DNA of 64,000 bases from Carex sylvatica (Eukaryota; Streptophyta; Magnoliopsida; Poales; Cyperaceae), in the NCBI GenBank assembly GCA_964058845.1, contig CAXKVR010000019.1, positions 310,001 to 374,000 on the forward strand, given 5' to 3'. The notes below the pieces were generated by a model that searched no databases, was not told the origin of the DNA, and saw only the letters and a program-made list of their open reading frames with translations. The position numbers and the translations under genes were made by a program. Positions 33,090 to 45,354 of the stretch are shown piece by piece (position 1 is the first letter of the stretch; the number at the start of each line of letters is the position of its first letter).

Positions 33090-35971
33090 TCAATGACTGC
33101 CAAGTGTATCCAAAATGAAGCATATTGCAACAGGAAAGCAATCTGTATCGTATGATGTACGGTTGTTTCTTGGATAGAGCCCTCCTATTTTATTAAGAAA
33201 AAACTCCATTATGGACCTTCTAATCACAACACCAAACTCTATCTCACTACGGCAAGAAACATCAACATTTACAATAAAATCACCATTTTCAATTTCCATA
33301 CCATGAATAGGAAAATGAGAGCACGTTGCATTTTGATTGGTATTCAAAATATCATAGTCTTCTTTTGACATGAGACAATGTTGTCTCTATTTGCACAGAC
33401 TTGTAATGCAATCGGATCTTCTACAAGTCCAACATGCTTAGGTCAATCGTTCATACTTCACTGAGACATGTGATTGACAATCAGCCTTCCCTAAAGCCTC
33501 GACATAAGACTGTTTCTTTTCATTTGTCACTATCCAAGAAAGAAACGGTTTAATATCTCCGAATTTCAACTCTTTTTGTCCAGTTTTGTGAAAGGAATAC
33601 CGAGCACACTGTCTATTAAAATAATAGACAATGTCTTCTTTTCTAGCCACTCGGTTTATCTCCTGTATCAATTAGTCAACTCATTTGTCATAAATGCTTT
33701 ACTGTCTTAATGCGTAAATGAAAAAAAAAATGATGGTAATAAAAAATGGATAAATTTCCTTGGAGGTCACTAAACTTTATTCTTTGTAACGAATTGGTTA
33801 CTCAACTTTCATTTGTCCCTCACTTGACATTGAACGTTATATTTGTTCGTATTTATAGCTATTTTCCTTAATTTTTGTAATGTTATGTACACCATAGGAT
33901 ACATTTCTACTGCACAATGAGAGAAGACTGAGCTTAGCACCTGCTATGTTGGGAGGTTATTTCCTCAACTTGTATTCATTTACCAAAATCAGGTAGGCTT
34001 CATATCAATCTATTTGAACATTATTAATTCATTTCGCAATAGATGAAAACAATACTATTTGTAGGCTGGTTTTGTAAATATGGATTTCGATTGGTTGACA
34101 ACTTCAAAATGCTATCAAATTATGGTTTATTTTCGACTGGCTTTTGGCCAGATCGATTTTAAGTTCCATTTGGCATGGATCAGATTGTTTGATCATTGTC
34201 ATGTTTTCGTTTATCTCAAATTGGGTCAGGTCCATAATTTTCCAATGACTGTCAAGTGAATCCAAAATGAAGCATATTGCAACAGGTAAGCAATCTGCAT
34301 CGTATGATGTACGGTTATTTCTTGGATAGGGACCTCCTATTTTATTAAGAAAAAACTACATTTTGGATCTTATAATCACAACACCAAACCCTATCTCACT
34401 ACGGCAAGAAGCATCAACATTTACAATAAAATCACCCTTTTCAATATCCATACAATTAATAGGAAAATGTGAGCACGTTGCATTTTGATTGGTATTCAAA
34501 ATAACAGTTTTCTTTTGACATGAGACAATGTTGTCTCTATTTGCACAGACTTGTAACGCAATCGGATCTTCTACAAGTCCCACATGCATAGGTCAATCGT
34601 TCATACTTCACTGAGACATGTGATTCACAATCAGCCTTTCCTAAAATCTCGATGTAAGACTGTTTCTTTTCATTTGTCACTATCCAGGAATGGAAGGGTT
34701 GAATATCCCCGAATTTCAACCCTTTTTGGCCAATTTTGTGAAAGAAATACCGATGACACTGTCTATTAAAATAATAGACAATGTCTTCTTTTCCAGCTGC
34801 CCGGTTTATCTCCTGTATCAATTAGTCAACTCATTAGTCATAAATGCTTTACTGTCTTAATTCGTAAATGAAAAAAAAATGTTGGTAATAAAAAAATGGA
34901 TAAATTTCCTTGGAGGTCACTAAACTTTATTCTTTGTAACGAATTGGTTACTCAACTTTCATTTGTCCCTCAGTTGACATTGAACGTTATATTTGTTCTT
35001 ATTTATAGCTGCTTCCCTTAATTTTTGTAATGTTATGTACACCGTATGATACATTTTCACTGCACAATGAGAGAAGACTGAGCTTAGTACCTGCTAGGTT
35101 GGGAGGTTATTTCCTAAAGTTGTATTCATTTACCAAATCAGGTAGGCTTCATATCAATCTATTTGAACATGATTAATTCATTTTGCAATAGATGAAAACA
35201 ATACTGTTTGTAGGCTGATTTTGTAAATATGGATTTCGATTGGTTGACAACTTCAAAACGCTATCAAATTTTGGTTTATCTTCGACTGGCTTTTGGCCAG
35301 ATCGATTTTAAGTTCTATTTGGCCTGGATCAGATTGTTTGATCCTTGTCATGTTTTCGTTTATCTCAAATTGGGTCAGGTCCACAATTTTTCAATGACTG
35401 CCAAGTGAATCCAAAATGATGCATATTGCAACAGGTAAACAATCTGCATCGTATGATGTACGGTTGTTTTTGGATAGGGCCCTCATATTTTATTAAGAAA
35501 AAATAATATTTTGGATCTTATAATCACAACACCAAACCCTATCTCACTACGGCAAGAAGCATCACCATTTACAATAAAATAACCATTTTCAATTTCCATA
35601 CCATGAATAGGAAAATGCGAGCATCTTGCATTTTGATTGGTATTCAAAATATCATAGTCTTGTTTTGACATGAGACAATGTTGTCTCTATTTGCACAGAC
35701 TTGTAATGCAATCGGATCTTCTATAAGTCCAAAATGCGTAGGTCTATCGTTCATACTTCACTAAGACATGTGATTGACAATCAGCCTTTCCTAAAGCCTC
35801 GACGTAAGACTGTTTCTCTTCATTTGTCACTATCCAGGAAGGGAAGGGTTTAATATCTCCGAATTTCAACCATTTTTGGCCAATTTTGTGAAAGGAATAC
35901 CGAGCACAATGTCTATTAAAATAATAGACAATGTCTTCATTTCCAGCCACCCGGTTTATCTCCTGTATCAA
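33090..35971 (-). pseudogene. RNase H exon fragments in array units 1-3
   Basis: Three successive fragments each read EINRVA/EINRAA...EDIVYYFNRQC, then the Cys motif, then a TAG after SLCK, then NQNATCSHFPIHGM and VDASCRSEIGFGVVI, ending TSYDADC. The segment from the RNase H Glu to just before the next Asp is missing in all of them. Additional differences include TNEKKQS against TNEEKQS and ARCSHF against ATCSHF. None can form a full RNase H domain. Confidence 0.75.
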
Positions 35972-36401
35972 TTAGTAAACTCATTAGTCATAAATGCTTT
36001 ACTGTCTTAATTCGTAAATGAAAAAAAATGATGGTAATAAAAAAATGGGTAAATCTCCTTGGAGGTCACTAAACTTTATTCTTTGTAACAAATTGGTTAC
36101 TCAACTTTCATTTGTCCCTCACTTGACATTGAACGTTATATTTGTTCTTATTTATAACTAGTTCCCTTAATTTTTGTAATGTTATGTACACCATAGGATA
36201 CATTTCCACTGCACAATGAGAGAAGAATGAGCTTAGTACCTGCTAGGTTGGGAGGTTATTTTCTCAAGTTGTATTCATTTACCAAATCAGGTAGGCTTCA
36301 TATCAATCTATTTGAACATGATTAATTCATTGTGCAATAGATGAAAACAATATTGTTTGTAGGCTGGTTTTGTAAATATGGATTTTGATTGGTTGACAAC
36401 T

Positions 36402-37115
36402 TTAAAATGCTATCAAATTTTGGTTTATCTTCGACTGGCTTTTGGCCAGATCGATTTTAAGTTCCATTTGGCCTGGATCAGATTGTTTGATCCTTGTCAT
36501 GTTTTCGTTTATCTCAAATTGGGTTTGGTCCACAATTTTCCAATGACTGTCAAGTGAATCAAAAATGAAGCATATTGCAACAGGTAAGCAATCTGCATCG
36601 TATGATGTACAGTTTTTTCTTGAATAGGGCCGTCTTATTTTATTAAGAAAAAACTCCATTTTGGATCTTCTAATCACAACACCAAACCCTATCTCACTAC
36701 GGCAATAAGCATCATTATTTACCATAAAATCACCATTTTCAATATCCATACCATGAATAGAAAAATGTGAGCACGTTGCATTTTGATTGGTATTCCAAAT
36801 AACATAGTCTTTTTTTGACATGAGACAATGTTGTCTCTCTTTGCACATACTTGTAACGCAATCGAATCTTCTACAAGTCCAACATGCATAGGTCAATCGT
36901 TCATACTTTACTAAGACATGTGATTCACAATCAGCCTTCCCTAAAGCCTCGACATAAGACTATTTCTTTTCATTTGTCACTATCTAGGAAGGGAAGGGTT
37001 TAATATCCCCGAATTTCAACCCTTTTTGGTCAATTTTGTGAAAGGAATACCGAGCATACTGTCTATTAAAATAATTGACAATGGCTTCTTTTCCAGCCAC
37101 CCGGTTTATCTCCTG
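36402..37115 (-). pseudogene. RNase H exon fragment in the array unit nearest the parent junction
   Basis: This unit lacks the TAG found after SLCK in the other units (it reads SMCKERQHCLMSK, close to CKEGHHFLMSK of the open gene), so it may be the oldest state in the array. It is open from MTYACWTCRR to the end at 36402, but has a stop upstream near 36960 and the same deletion TSYDA|DCLPVAICF. Its last 50 or so residues (HWKIVD ... KINQNLIAF) are read-through of transposon DNA, not RNase H. Confidence 0.75.
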
Positions 37116-37186
37116 TATCAATTAGTCAACTCATTAGTCATAAATGCTTTACTGTCTTAATGTGTAAATGAAAATTGATGGTAATA

Positions 37187-38256
37187 AAAAAATGGGTAAA
37201 TTTTCTTGGATGTCACTAAACTTTATTCTTTGTAACGAATTGGTTACTCAAGTTTAATTTGTCCCTCACTTGACATTGAATGTTATATTTGTTCCTATTT
37301 ATAGCTGCTTCTCTTAATTTTTGTAATGTTATGTACACTATAGGATACATTTTTACTGCACAATGATAGAAGACTGAGCTTAGTACCTGCTAGGTTGGGA
37401 GGTTATTTCCTCATGTTGTATTCATTTACTAAATCAGGTAGGCTTCATATCAATCTATTTGAACATGATTAATTCATTTTACAATAGATGAAAACAATAC
37501 TGTTTGTAGGCTGATTTTGTAAATATGGATTTTGATTGGTTGACAACTTCAAAACGCTATCAAATTTTGGTTTATCTTCGACTGGCTTTTGGCCAGATCG
37601 ATTTTAAATTCTATTTGGCCTAGATCAGATTGTTTGATCCTTGTCATGTTTTCGTTTATCTCAAATTGGGTCAAGTCCATAATTTTTCAATGACTGCCAA
37701 GTGAATGCATTATATTCATCATTATTTTTAAATATTGGGTTTCTGGCATAACACCAAGGAGCAAACAATGAGGCATAATGTATAATTGAACCCTTTTTTT
37801 CCTGAGAGGCATACTATGCATTATGTTAGGCTCTGGTTATTACTAATTAGCAAGAATACAATATTAAAATTGGTGCTTACAAGTTTGGGTCTGATAGGAA
37901 ACAACCAGTCTGATAAGGTAATTACTAATTACGGAAAGTACAACACTAAAATTGGTATTTGGCAGTTCAGGTTGGAAAGTCATGTACAGTTGCTACTTGT
38001 GTTTCAATTCCTTAATTGGGAACCTGGGGACAATTATGCAAGATCTTTTTTGTGGCCGAAATTTTTTGCCAATTTTGGATTGAAATCATATTTTTCATAG
38101 GTTTGTGATAGAGAAATACCTCTTCCAGCTTTGTTCTCAGTTCTTTCTTAATCGGAACAAATACAAAGTTCAATGGTTAGTAAGGGAAAAATAAAAGTTG
38201 AGAGACCAATTTGTGACAAAGAGCAAAGTTTACTGACCTTTGACGAAATTTACCCT
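37187..38256. mobile_element. Inverted copy of the TIR transposon
   Basis: Reverse-complement counterpart of 22339-23401, with ends GGTAAATTTTCTTGGATGTC near 37195 and ACGAAATTTACCC at about 38244-38256. It contains the same interior phrase around 37800-38100. It borders the last array unit just as the plus-strand copy borders unit 1. Confidence 0.75.
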
Positions 38257-38605
38257 AAAAATATAATATTGTGTAGCTTTTCTTCTCTAAACTTAAATCC
38301 TTCTGTTCCAGGACCCAACTCGTTAACAGCATCTTTGAACTTATTTTCATTCCAAGAATATGGAAAAAAAAAACAGAAAAAACAGTTTTGCCATTTAATG
38401 ATGTAAACTTTCAAATAATTTCCCTATAAAAAATGAGAAATTGAATTAGATATAATATCTAATACATCCTTACACTCTTTAAAATATCTAATAGTGCCAT
38501 AAAAACAATAAGTTGGATCAAACTCAACTTGAGTTTCGGAGTCTGGATCGACTCAGTCTCGAAACCATAGAACCAACAAAATAACATAAACTATTTTGGA
38601 TAAAA
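38257..38605 (-). pseudogene. Inverted exon-4 copy and flank of the RRM/RNase H gene
   Basis: Reverse complement of about 22003-22338. It contains YSWNENKFKDAVNE-type sequence (minus strand, about 38275-38420) and the same damaged donor CTACACAATATT as the plus-strand copy. The match stops near 38605, marking the outer limit of the inverted duplication. Confidence 0.7.
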
Positions 38606-41600
38606 GTAACAAGCTTTAAAAGATCATTTTTTTTAATTTGATGTCCTCCTTCATGTTATCCTCCCCGACAAAATAAATAATATACCATTAGAAGAAATGA
38701 CAATCTTTTTTTATTTGGCATGCTACTCAACTTTAATTTGGAATTAGATACCTTGTTCCCATTTTTTTTTTTTTTTTTGTGTGTATAGGTGGCATTTTTT
38801 GTTTCCTTGTCTGGCATATATTTTTTTTCCGGGAAGTGAATTGATGAAGTTAACATGGACAAAGTGACTGTTATATCTCTATTTTTATATTATGTACATA
38901 GTTGTTCTGATTCGTTAACGGCTGAGATTAAAAGATAAATTTTTGAATTGAATATCAGCCCTAGCTCCAGTCACATAATCTGTCTCTTTTGATTAAATAC
39001 ATCTATTTTATGTGTAGAAGTCTAAATTTAGTTAAAAACATACTCGCCACACAGACTGCTACATGGTTTGTCACAATAAAATAGAATAAATTTCTAGGGA
39101 TCTGTTTCCTTATTCCTGCAATTAAATTATTTCCTTATTTCTTTGTTTCCTCCATTTAATTTCTCCTCTGTCTCTATAGTTTCGACAATAAAAATAAAAA
39201 CAATCATATCTTTCTGGAATTTTATTTACAGGCTACTGTATCTTTGTAAATAGATGAATAACAGTTCTTGTACTGATGGAAACAATCATATCTTTCTTAT
39301 CTCGAGAGAAAATGAAGAATATCTAGAACTTTCATACAGAAAAATAATTTGTAGAGAATTCCCTTTATTAAAATAATTTTCATCAAGAATATATGTATAG
39401 AGAAAATCCATATTTGAATCATTTAATTATATCTTTCTCAATTTTGTTTTTTTATAGATCAGTTCTTCTCTAAATCATTTAATGACATGTTTTGCTTATG
39501 GAGAAAATTAGATATTAAATCGCAATGATACTTCAAGAAGTTTTTTCATGTTATATTTGATCTTTTTTTTATTTGTTGTTGTTTCTTTTATTATTATTTA
39601 TTTTTTTAAATTTTTTTTTTTATTTGTACTTTTTATTTTCATTTAAATATATTTTCTCTTAATTTTGTGTGAATGTCAAACAAAAATGTCTCTTTATATT
39701 ATATTTAATTTTATAATATGTTTTTGTTGCAAGTTACAACGCACAGGCACAATACTACTATGTATATAAATCTTATTGTACAATATTTATTGTGAGAACA
39801 ATTAAATTAAGAAATAATGAGTAGACTGCGTAAGATATATGCAGTGGAAAGTAGTAGTAAACCATAAATAGATTCAGATATATACAATTTACGTTGTTTA
39901 AGATACTTTGCTACTTTTTGAGAACAAAGCAAATGAAGGAGTGTACGAAAATATAAGGCGGAGAAACTGTAATGATTATTCCATAAGTAGGAATAATTAT
40001 CATCAATTGGGATAGGGATAACAATTATTGATGTAATTATGTAATATAGATATCACTTATATATACAAAGGAAACAGAGAAGATATATGATACAGCTTGC
40101 ACCATAATGTTTTCAAACTTATATGAGATATCTTGAGGCATAGTACCATAGCCTCACTCTAGAGGCATAAAATCTTTAGTTAGCTGGAAAATGATAGGCA
40201 AAAATAAATAAGTTCATGAGAAGGAAAGTAATAAGAAGAATGCAATCTAACTAAACATAAAGGTTACGCCTATCTGCACTTTCAAGTTCCTCTCAATGAT
40301 TCCATCTCCTTTTGAAGAGTAACATATTCATGGTACATTAAAAAAATATTACGGTTCATCCAGTATCAGAACCAATTGAAGAAAATATAATAATAACACA
40401 AAAAGAGACCCATATGTTAAGAAAATTTCAAAAAGGACCACAATTTTGCATCAAGGCGACTCTCCTAATGGAGCTTGCTAAAGAGGCCTTAGCCTTCCAA
40501 CATGTGAAATTAAGTAAAAATATTAGATAATTGTAATTTACTAGTTAAATGATATGCAATACTATTAGCTGCAATTTGGAAAGAAGACCCCCTTCCTGTA
40601 ATTGCATCTGAGAGTAGCATTTCGTTTTAGATTATTTGTCAATTAGTGTTTCGTTTTAGATTATTTAACAGAAGTGCCCCCAGCATTTTTTGTCAAATCA
40701 TAATCTTTGTAAATTGACTCTCACATGTATTAATGTATCGATTTTGAGAAATAGAATCAATGTGAGTATATGATTACAATTACTTCAAGATATATATAAT
40801 AAAGCATTCCAATCATACTTGCAATTAAAATTTTAAACATTTCAATAGGGTCTATATAAATTTTGAGCAATACAAACCCTGGAGAAACCAACTACAGATG
40901 TAACTGTGCCATAACTTCTACAGACTCAAATTTAGTCCGAAGAAGAGGGAAGCTAACCAAACAGAATAATAGAGAGAGAGAAGGAGAGAAGGACGAGACC
41001 TCAGAAATGGAGAAGTGGTAGATGGGCAGACTGATCCGTCTTGTCACACAGTGAGGAAATGCCGACGATGTAAAACCTAGCAAATGGTAATACAAACAGG
41101 ATAGAGCTGGTCACCATGAGCTTCAAGCATTGAGCCAAATTTATATTAATGTACACAAATTGAATTGTGTTTCTGATTTTCAAAGCTTAATTTTAACAGA
41201 ATGCTTTTGGTCAAATATACAAAGAAAAAGAAAACCCAGTTTTCACTTTCATCAAACTTGCTTCAGACTTGTGCTTGAACTTCACTTGTGCATCAACTTG
41301 GTTGAAAAGTTAGTACCAATTTCTAATCAACCATGATCAAATTTCAGGGGGGAATTGAAGATCCAATAACTGATCAACGGAATTTTGGATCTTATAGAAA
41401 TCGATAGGTACAATGACAAATGGCTTGACAACAGGTGGGTTCGAGTGGAAATCATGATGCAATTATGTGGTTTGCACATGAAGACCCAATTTAACAATCG
41501 AGGAAGTTGATCCAATTTCAGTTCACATCCAAAACTAAAAAAAAGGAAGAATATCAAGGAATAAGAACGTTTACCTGATGATGCTTCCTATTTGAGCTTT

Positions 41601-42189
41601 GGATGAGGCATAACGGCACCAATGCAATCTAGGTCGGCCTTCCCCACCTTGTGTCAACCTGTGGTCACAATGGAAGAAGAAATGCATGATTTTGAAGGAA
41701 TGTTCCGATATTTGAAACAAAGGAAATATAATGGTCAATCAATGAAGCTTAATGCTTCTTTTGTGACACAATAATGGGAGTGGAGCATAGCATTGTACGG
41801 AGAGGTTGACATAGTTCAACTAGCCAAAATTAGTCGGAGGACAACAATAGCTCTAAATTGATTATGTAGTAGTAAATCTAACCTTAAATTAACTACTTAT
41901 TTTTCCGAGGTTTGTAAGGACGAAGAACTTGTGCTGAAAATTGTTGGACAACTAAATTGGTAAGTGGAAGCAACAGCTTAGCAAATACGCAAGAATACCC
42001 ATAATTAGAAAAGGATTTAAGTGAAAATTGAGTATAGCAAAGAGGAAACCAACATAAAGAAATTGATTATTTTGGAGGAGAAAGAGAGCAAAATAGGAGG
42101 ACGAATAATTAAATTGAAGTAAAGGAAAATTGAACTGGCCATTTTTTATTATAAATGAATTCTATAACGTTTGAAGAAAAATACAGCAA
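38606..42189. other. 3.6-kb AT-rich intergenic DNA; no gene seen
   Basis: No coding region is supported. Open frames are short and low-complexity (for example 38656-38862 over a T run, and 40892-41095). No tandem or inverted repeat stood out by eye. A few phrases such as GTTTCGTTTTAGATTATTT recur locally at about 40620-40665. Confidence 0.4.
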
Positions 42190-42335
42190 TTAATTTAAGG
42201 TTTTTGCCTTTTCAAATCTAACTGTCAATTTGTTTTGAGATTTGTGCATAAAAACAAATTTATTTTAGATTTGTGCATTCTAAAAATTTAATGGTCTCAG
42301 GAATCGCAGCATATTTATTTCCGGCGGGAGAAAGT
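42190..42335. mobile_element. Decayed relative of the 4.15-kb MITE
   Basis: The phrases TGTTTTGAGATTTGTGCATA, AAAACAAATTTA, GGTCTCAGGAATCGCAGC and ATATTTATTTCC parallel the interior and right end of the element at 4152-4340 in order. The left end is degraded. Confidence 0.45.
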
Positions 42336-42359
42336 GAGAGTGAAAATGTTGTCAGGATC

Positions 42360-42725
42360 ATTCAATAATTCCACCACATGTCAAGATCTGTAACGGGCGA
42401 AATAGAAAATAGAAAATCTATACGATATGAATTTATGAAATGCGTATATTAATACATGGAATTAGGAGAATAAATTTTCACCATATGAAAGAAACCTTGA
42501 AACCCTATGATCATTTAGTTAATTAGAAAGTTTAGATCAATCTATTTGTTTTTACCTCTATTTTAGATTTTCAATATCGACTAAGAAATTGGTTGCAGCC
42601 ATTTGATCAGATCAAAGATGTAGAAATTAGATAAAATTTATTTATACAAGGTAGGACCCACCTGTCAATGGCAGACCCCTTCAGTCCCTCTCTCTTGGCA
42701 TGCAGTTGGCATGCCCAAATGCTTG
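42360..42725 (-). repeat. Third copy of the promoter-like region (inverted)
   Basis: Reverse complement of about 19290-19650. It includes CATGTCAAGATCTGTAACGG, the phrase GACCCCTTCAGTCCCTCTCT and the end GTTGGCATGCCCAAATG, which is missing from the 32.8-kb copy. No RRM or RNase H exon follows on its left side. A weakly supported gene starts on the right at 42856, pointing away. Confidence 0.8.
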
Positions 42726-42794
42726 AACTGGCCTTTTACTTCCCTTCCTTAATGGCCAACCATTAATGGCATGGCTTGAAGGCCAAGCGCCATT

Positions 42795-42855
42795 GTGCGA
42801 TAAATATCCCTCCGTTTCCTCTTTCTCAGATTAAGCAGGTGTGAATATCAAGCAG
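42795..42855 (+). promoter_or_regulatory. TATA-like element and short leader
   Basis: GATAAATATCCC at about 42799 is followed by a pyrimidine-rich leader (CCGTTTCCTCTTTCTCAG) and the first ATG at 42856. Position and composition are compatible with a plant core promoter; nothing more supports it. Confidence 0.3.
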
Positions 42856-43809
42856 ATGGAGAAAGAGAATAAAGGTGAGGGGCTGTCAGTAGCTCGGTTT
42901 AAGAAATTATCGACAGAGGTAATAAATCGAGTTCCTTCATTATATTGATTTAGTCTATAATGTTCAAAAGCCAGGAACTTTGTTTAGGATGGTGTAAAGT
43001 AGAATTTAAGCATCAGCATGGCAAACCCGATGAGATTTAGTACTCATTAGAGAGGGTAATTGATACTGTTACCGGGTTGGTATCAGCTCTGTTAGCTACT
43101 GGTACCGTAAGACCTCTGTTCAGGCCTTCATGGGCGAAGGAAAGCTAAAGAGAAGAACAAAGAAGTTTTAAGTTTAAGCTTGTAATTTAATTAGAGAATT
43201 AGGTTTCTGTGACCAAGCAAATTGTAGGTTAGGCTTCTAGTTTCAAATAATATTGAAAAATTAACAATTAAACTTGTTATAACTTATAAATAAACGGTTT
43301 ATATGAAATATTAGGAAATGATGCTTGGAATCATATGGATCAAGCGAACTTTTCTGCAACGAATTCAGGTATGGTGTCTTACAACTTTATGATTTTCTAC
43401 ACCTAGCAAGTACATCTATTAAGTTCAATTTCATAAAATATATTTAATTTAACAAAGCGTAGTTGATACATTTTTCAAAGGTTTGTATTGCATATACTAT
43501 AATTATTATAATGAATTATGATTTCTTAGAAGTTTATTTTATAAAGCACATGCTTTTGAACAAGAAAGTATTCAAGAAAAACTCATTTTAAAAATGAAAG
43601 TTAATTATGGTAATTAGTGATTTGTGCAGGTATTAGCTAAGGTGCCGCGTGATATTCATCATTGCGGGAATCAAATCATTCCATGCCAGCTTACTGGATA
43701 TTGCGAATTGTCGTGTTCTTGTTCGGTGATATTGTGGTGGAAGACCTATATCAAGTTTCGTGTGAAGTTGATACTGGCCAAGTCAACTCCTCATGATCGT
43801 AATAATTGA
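42856..43809 (+). CDS. Possible three-exon small gene, unrecognised
   Basis: Candidate exons are 42856-42918 (MEKENKGEGLSVARFKKLST and E), 43315-43368 and 43624-43809, with GT-AG borders and phase 0 throughout, giving about 100 residues. The first exon looks like a genuine N-terminus. Exon 2 reads more naturally in another frame (GNDAWNHMDQANFSATNSG). In exon 3 two overlapping frames look coding (HASLLDIANCRVLVR and DIVVEDLYQVSCEVDTGQVN), separated by a one-base step. The locus may therefore be a frameshifted pseudogene or wrongly modelled. No family was recognised. Confidence 0.3.
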
Positions 43810-45354
43810 TATATTCTCATGACAATTAAAATAACATTTTGATGCAATTTTACTTGCATTATTTATTTTATCTAAAGCTACAGTTTAGACTTTAGACTTA
43901 CAGTGCTGCATAGAACATTTGTGATTTTCAGCTTTACATTTTTTTTTAGTTTATTAGTTCAGCAAATAAACAGGGAGGTGACATGTTATGAACATGATAC
44001 TTAATTATATAAACTCTAATTATATGATAAATATGGCAGTTTTTTTGCTGATTATTGTGGCGTTGTATTTTCTTATTATTGCCTTAAGTATAAATGAGAA
44101 ACTATTTTGTATTTAATGATGGGCTTCAAGTTACTTTGGTTGGTACCGCAGTGTGTGCCAGCTCATGTCCTCTTCTTGGGCCTTAAATACAAGAGGGCTA
44201 CCCTGATTGTAGCCCAATGGGCCTTTAGTATGTCTTTTGCTTTTCTTTTTGTTCTTAGAGAAACTTTCTCAGAACTCAGAAGCATCATTTTCTTCTGCCT
44301 TGGAAACTGAATTGCAAACAAATCAAGGTCCGACAGATAAATTATTTCTAAGTCCTCATATTACGCGTAACAGATATTTCGGTTGTTTTGTATCCCGTAA
44401 CCATTTGTAACATTAAGATTAAGATTGTAATCTCAAATTTTTAAGAATTTTTTAATTCGTAGCCCGTTCTTCTCAATTTTAAATTTTCAATCATCAAATT
44501 AGAAAAAAAAAACAAAATTGTAATCTCAACCAATACAAAATGGAGAAGAAAAATAAATAAATTCAATCCAACTACGTTTTCTTCCCCCAACTCACAAAAG
44601 CAATGCTACTGTTAATAGTAATTCACACGGCCAATTAGCATGTAATATACATATATTTTAGAAATTATAATGATCGAGTATATGTTATTCAGTTCAGTAT
44701 ATGCTGTCTAAATTATTGTGCATAAGTTATTTTAATTTAGGAAGTTACGATGAATGTCTTTTTGTCGGTCAAAGTAGGTATATTAATTCAAATTTTGATA
44801 AAATTAGTCTTTGATATAGTGACAAAAATATATAATTTAGAAACCCACGAAGTAAAAAAAGTTTCTGTAACATAAATAGAAGTTAAAAGAAAGTTGATAG
44901 CTATACTTCCATCTTTTATTTAAAAAAAAAATAGAAGTTTTGACAAGTACAAACATCGAATTTTCATAAAATAAAATTTCACACAATTTTATTATGGTAC
45001 GCTGAAAAAATTAGTCAATTCATATTTTCATAATTGTTTGTGCGCAATCCCATAAGTTTAGAATCTTATGAATTGTTCTAAAATTCCATATCAGTAAACC
45101 ACATATTATGTACAAATGTGATACAAGTACAACACTATGCTAAGGGAGAGCGACCTCTAAGAAACCGAATCCGAATCAGTATCCTCCGAGGTATCTGACT
45201 GAACCTGACTGAAACGGACATCCCATATTCACTCTCATCCCAAATATTTTGATTTGCACAAATCTCAAAGTACAAATAATACTGCACTTGTGCCATCCCA
45301 AGTAGTCACTGGCTGAGAGTAAATCTGGACATCCGTTTCAGTTAGATTCAATGA
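43810..45354. other. Intergenic, no gene seen
   Basis: AT-rich DNA. The open frame at 44107-44310 has no motif. 45160-45340 holds phrases (GTATCCTCCGAGGTATCTGA, and AATCTCAAAGTACAAATAATACT split by small changes) that resemble the Mutator-like MITE family. An inverted counterpart GGTACCACGGAGGATACGAA lies at 46361, so an older element may enclose the family-A MITE. Confidence 0.4.

Larger units (their letters stand above)
32827..37700 (-). repeat. Reverse tandem array, 1.15-kb units (about four)
   Basis: The landmark GGCTTCATATCAATC (one unit reads the same with small changes) occurs at 32844, 33996, 35145, 36294 and 37441, spacings of 1152, 1149, 1149 and 1147 bp. Each unit holds a minus-strand RNase H exon fragment (about 33090-33665, 34281-34820, 35429-35970, 36402-37115) and the transposon half. 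Units differ by scattered substitutions and small indels, so the array is not brand new. Confidence 0.92.

Noticed and set aside
22891..37700. Array considered as centromeric or subtelomeric satellite, or CRISPR-like array
   Set aside because: Units are 1.15 kb of identifiable gene and transposon sequence with only a handful of copies and mixed orientation; spacers and short repeats of CRISPR type are absent, and the genome is a plant's.
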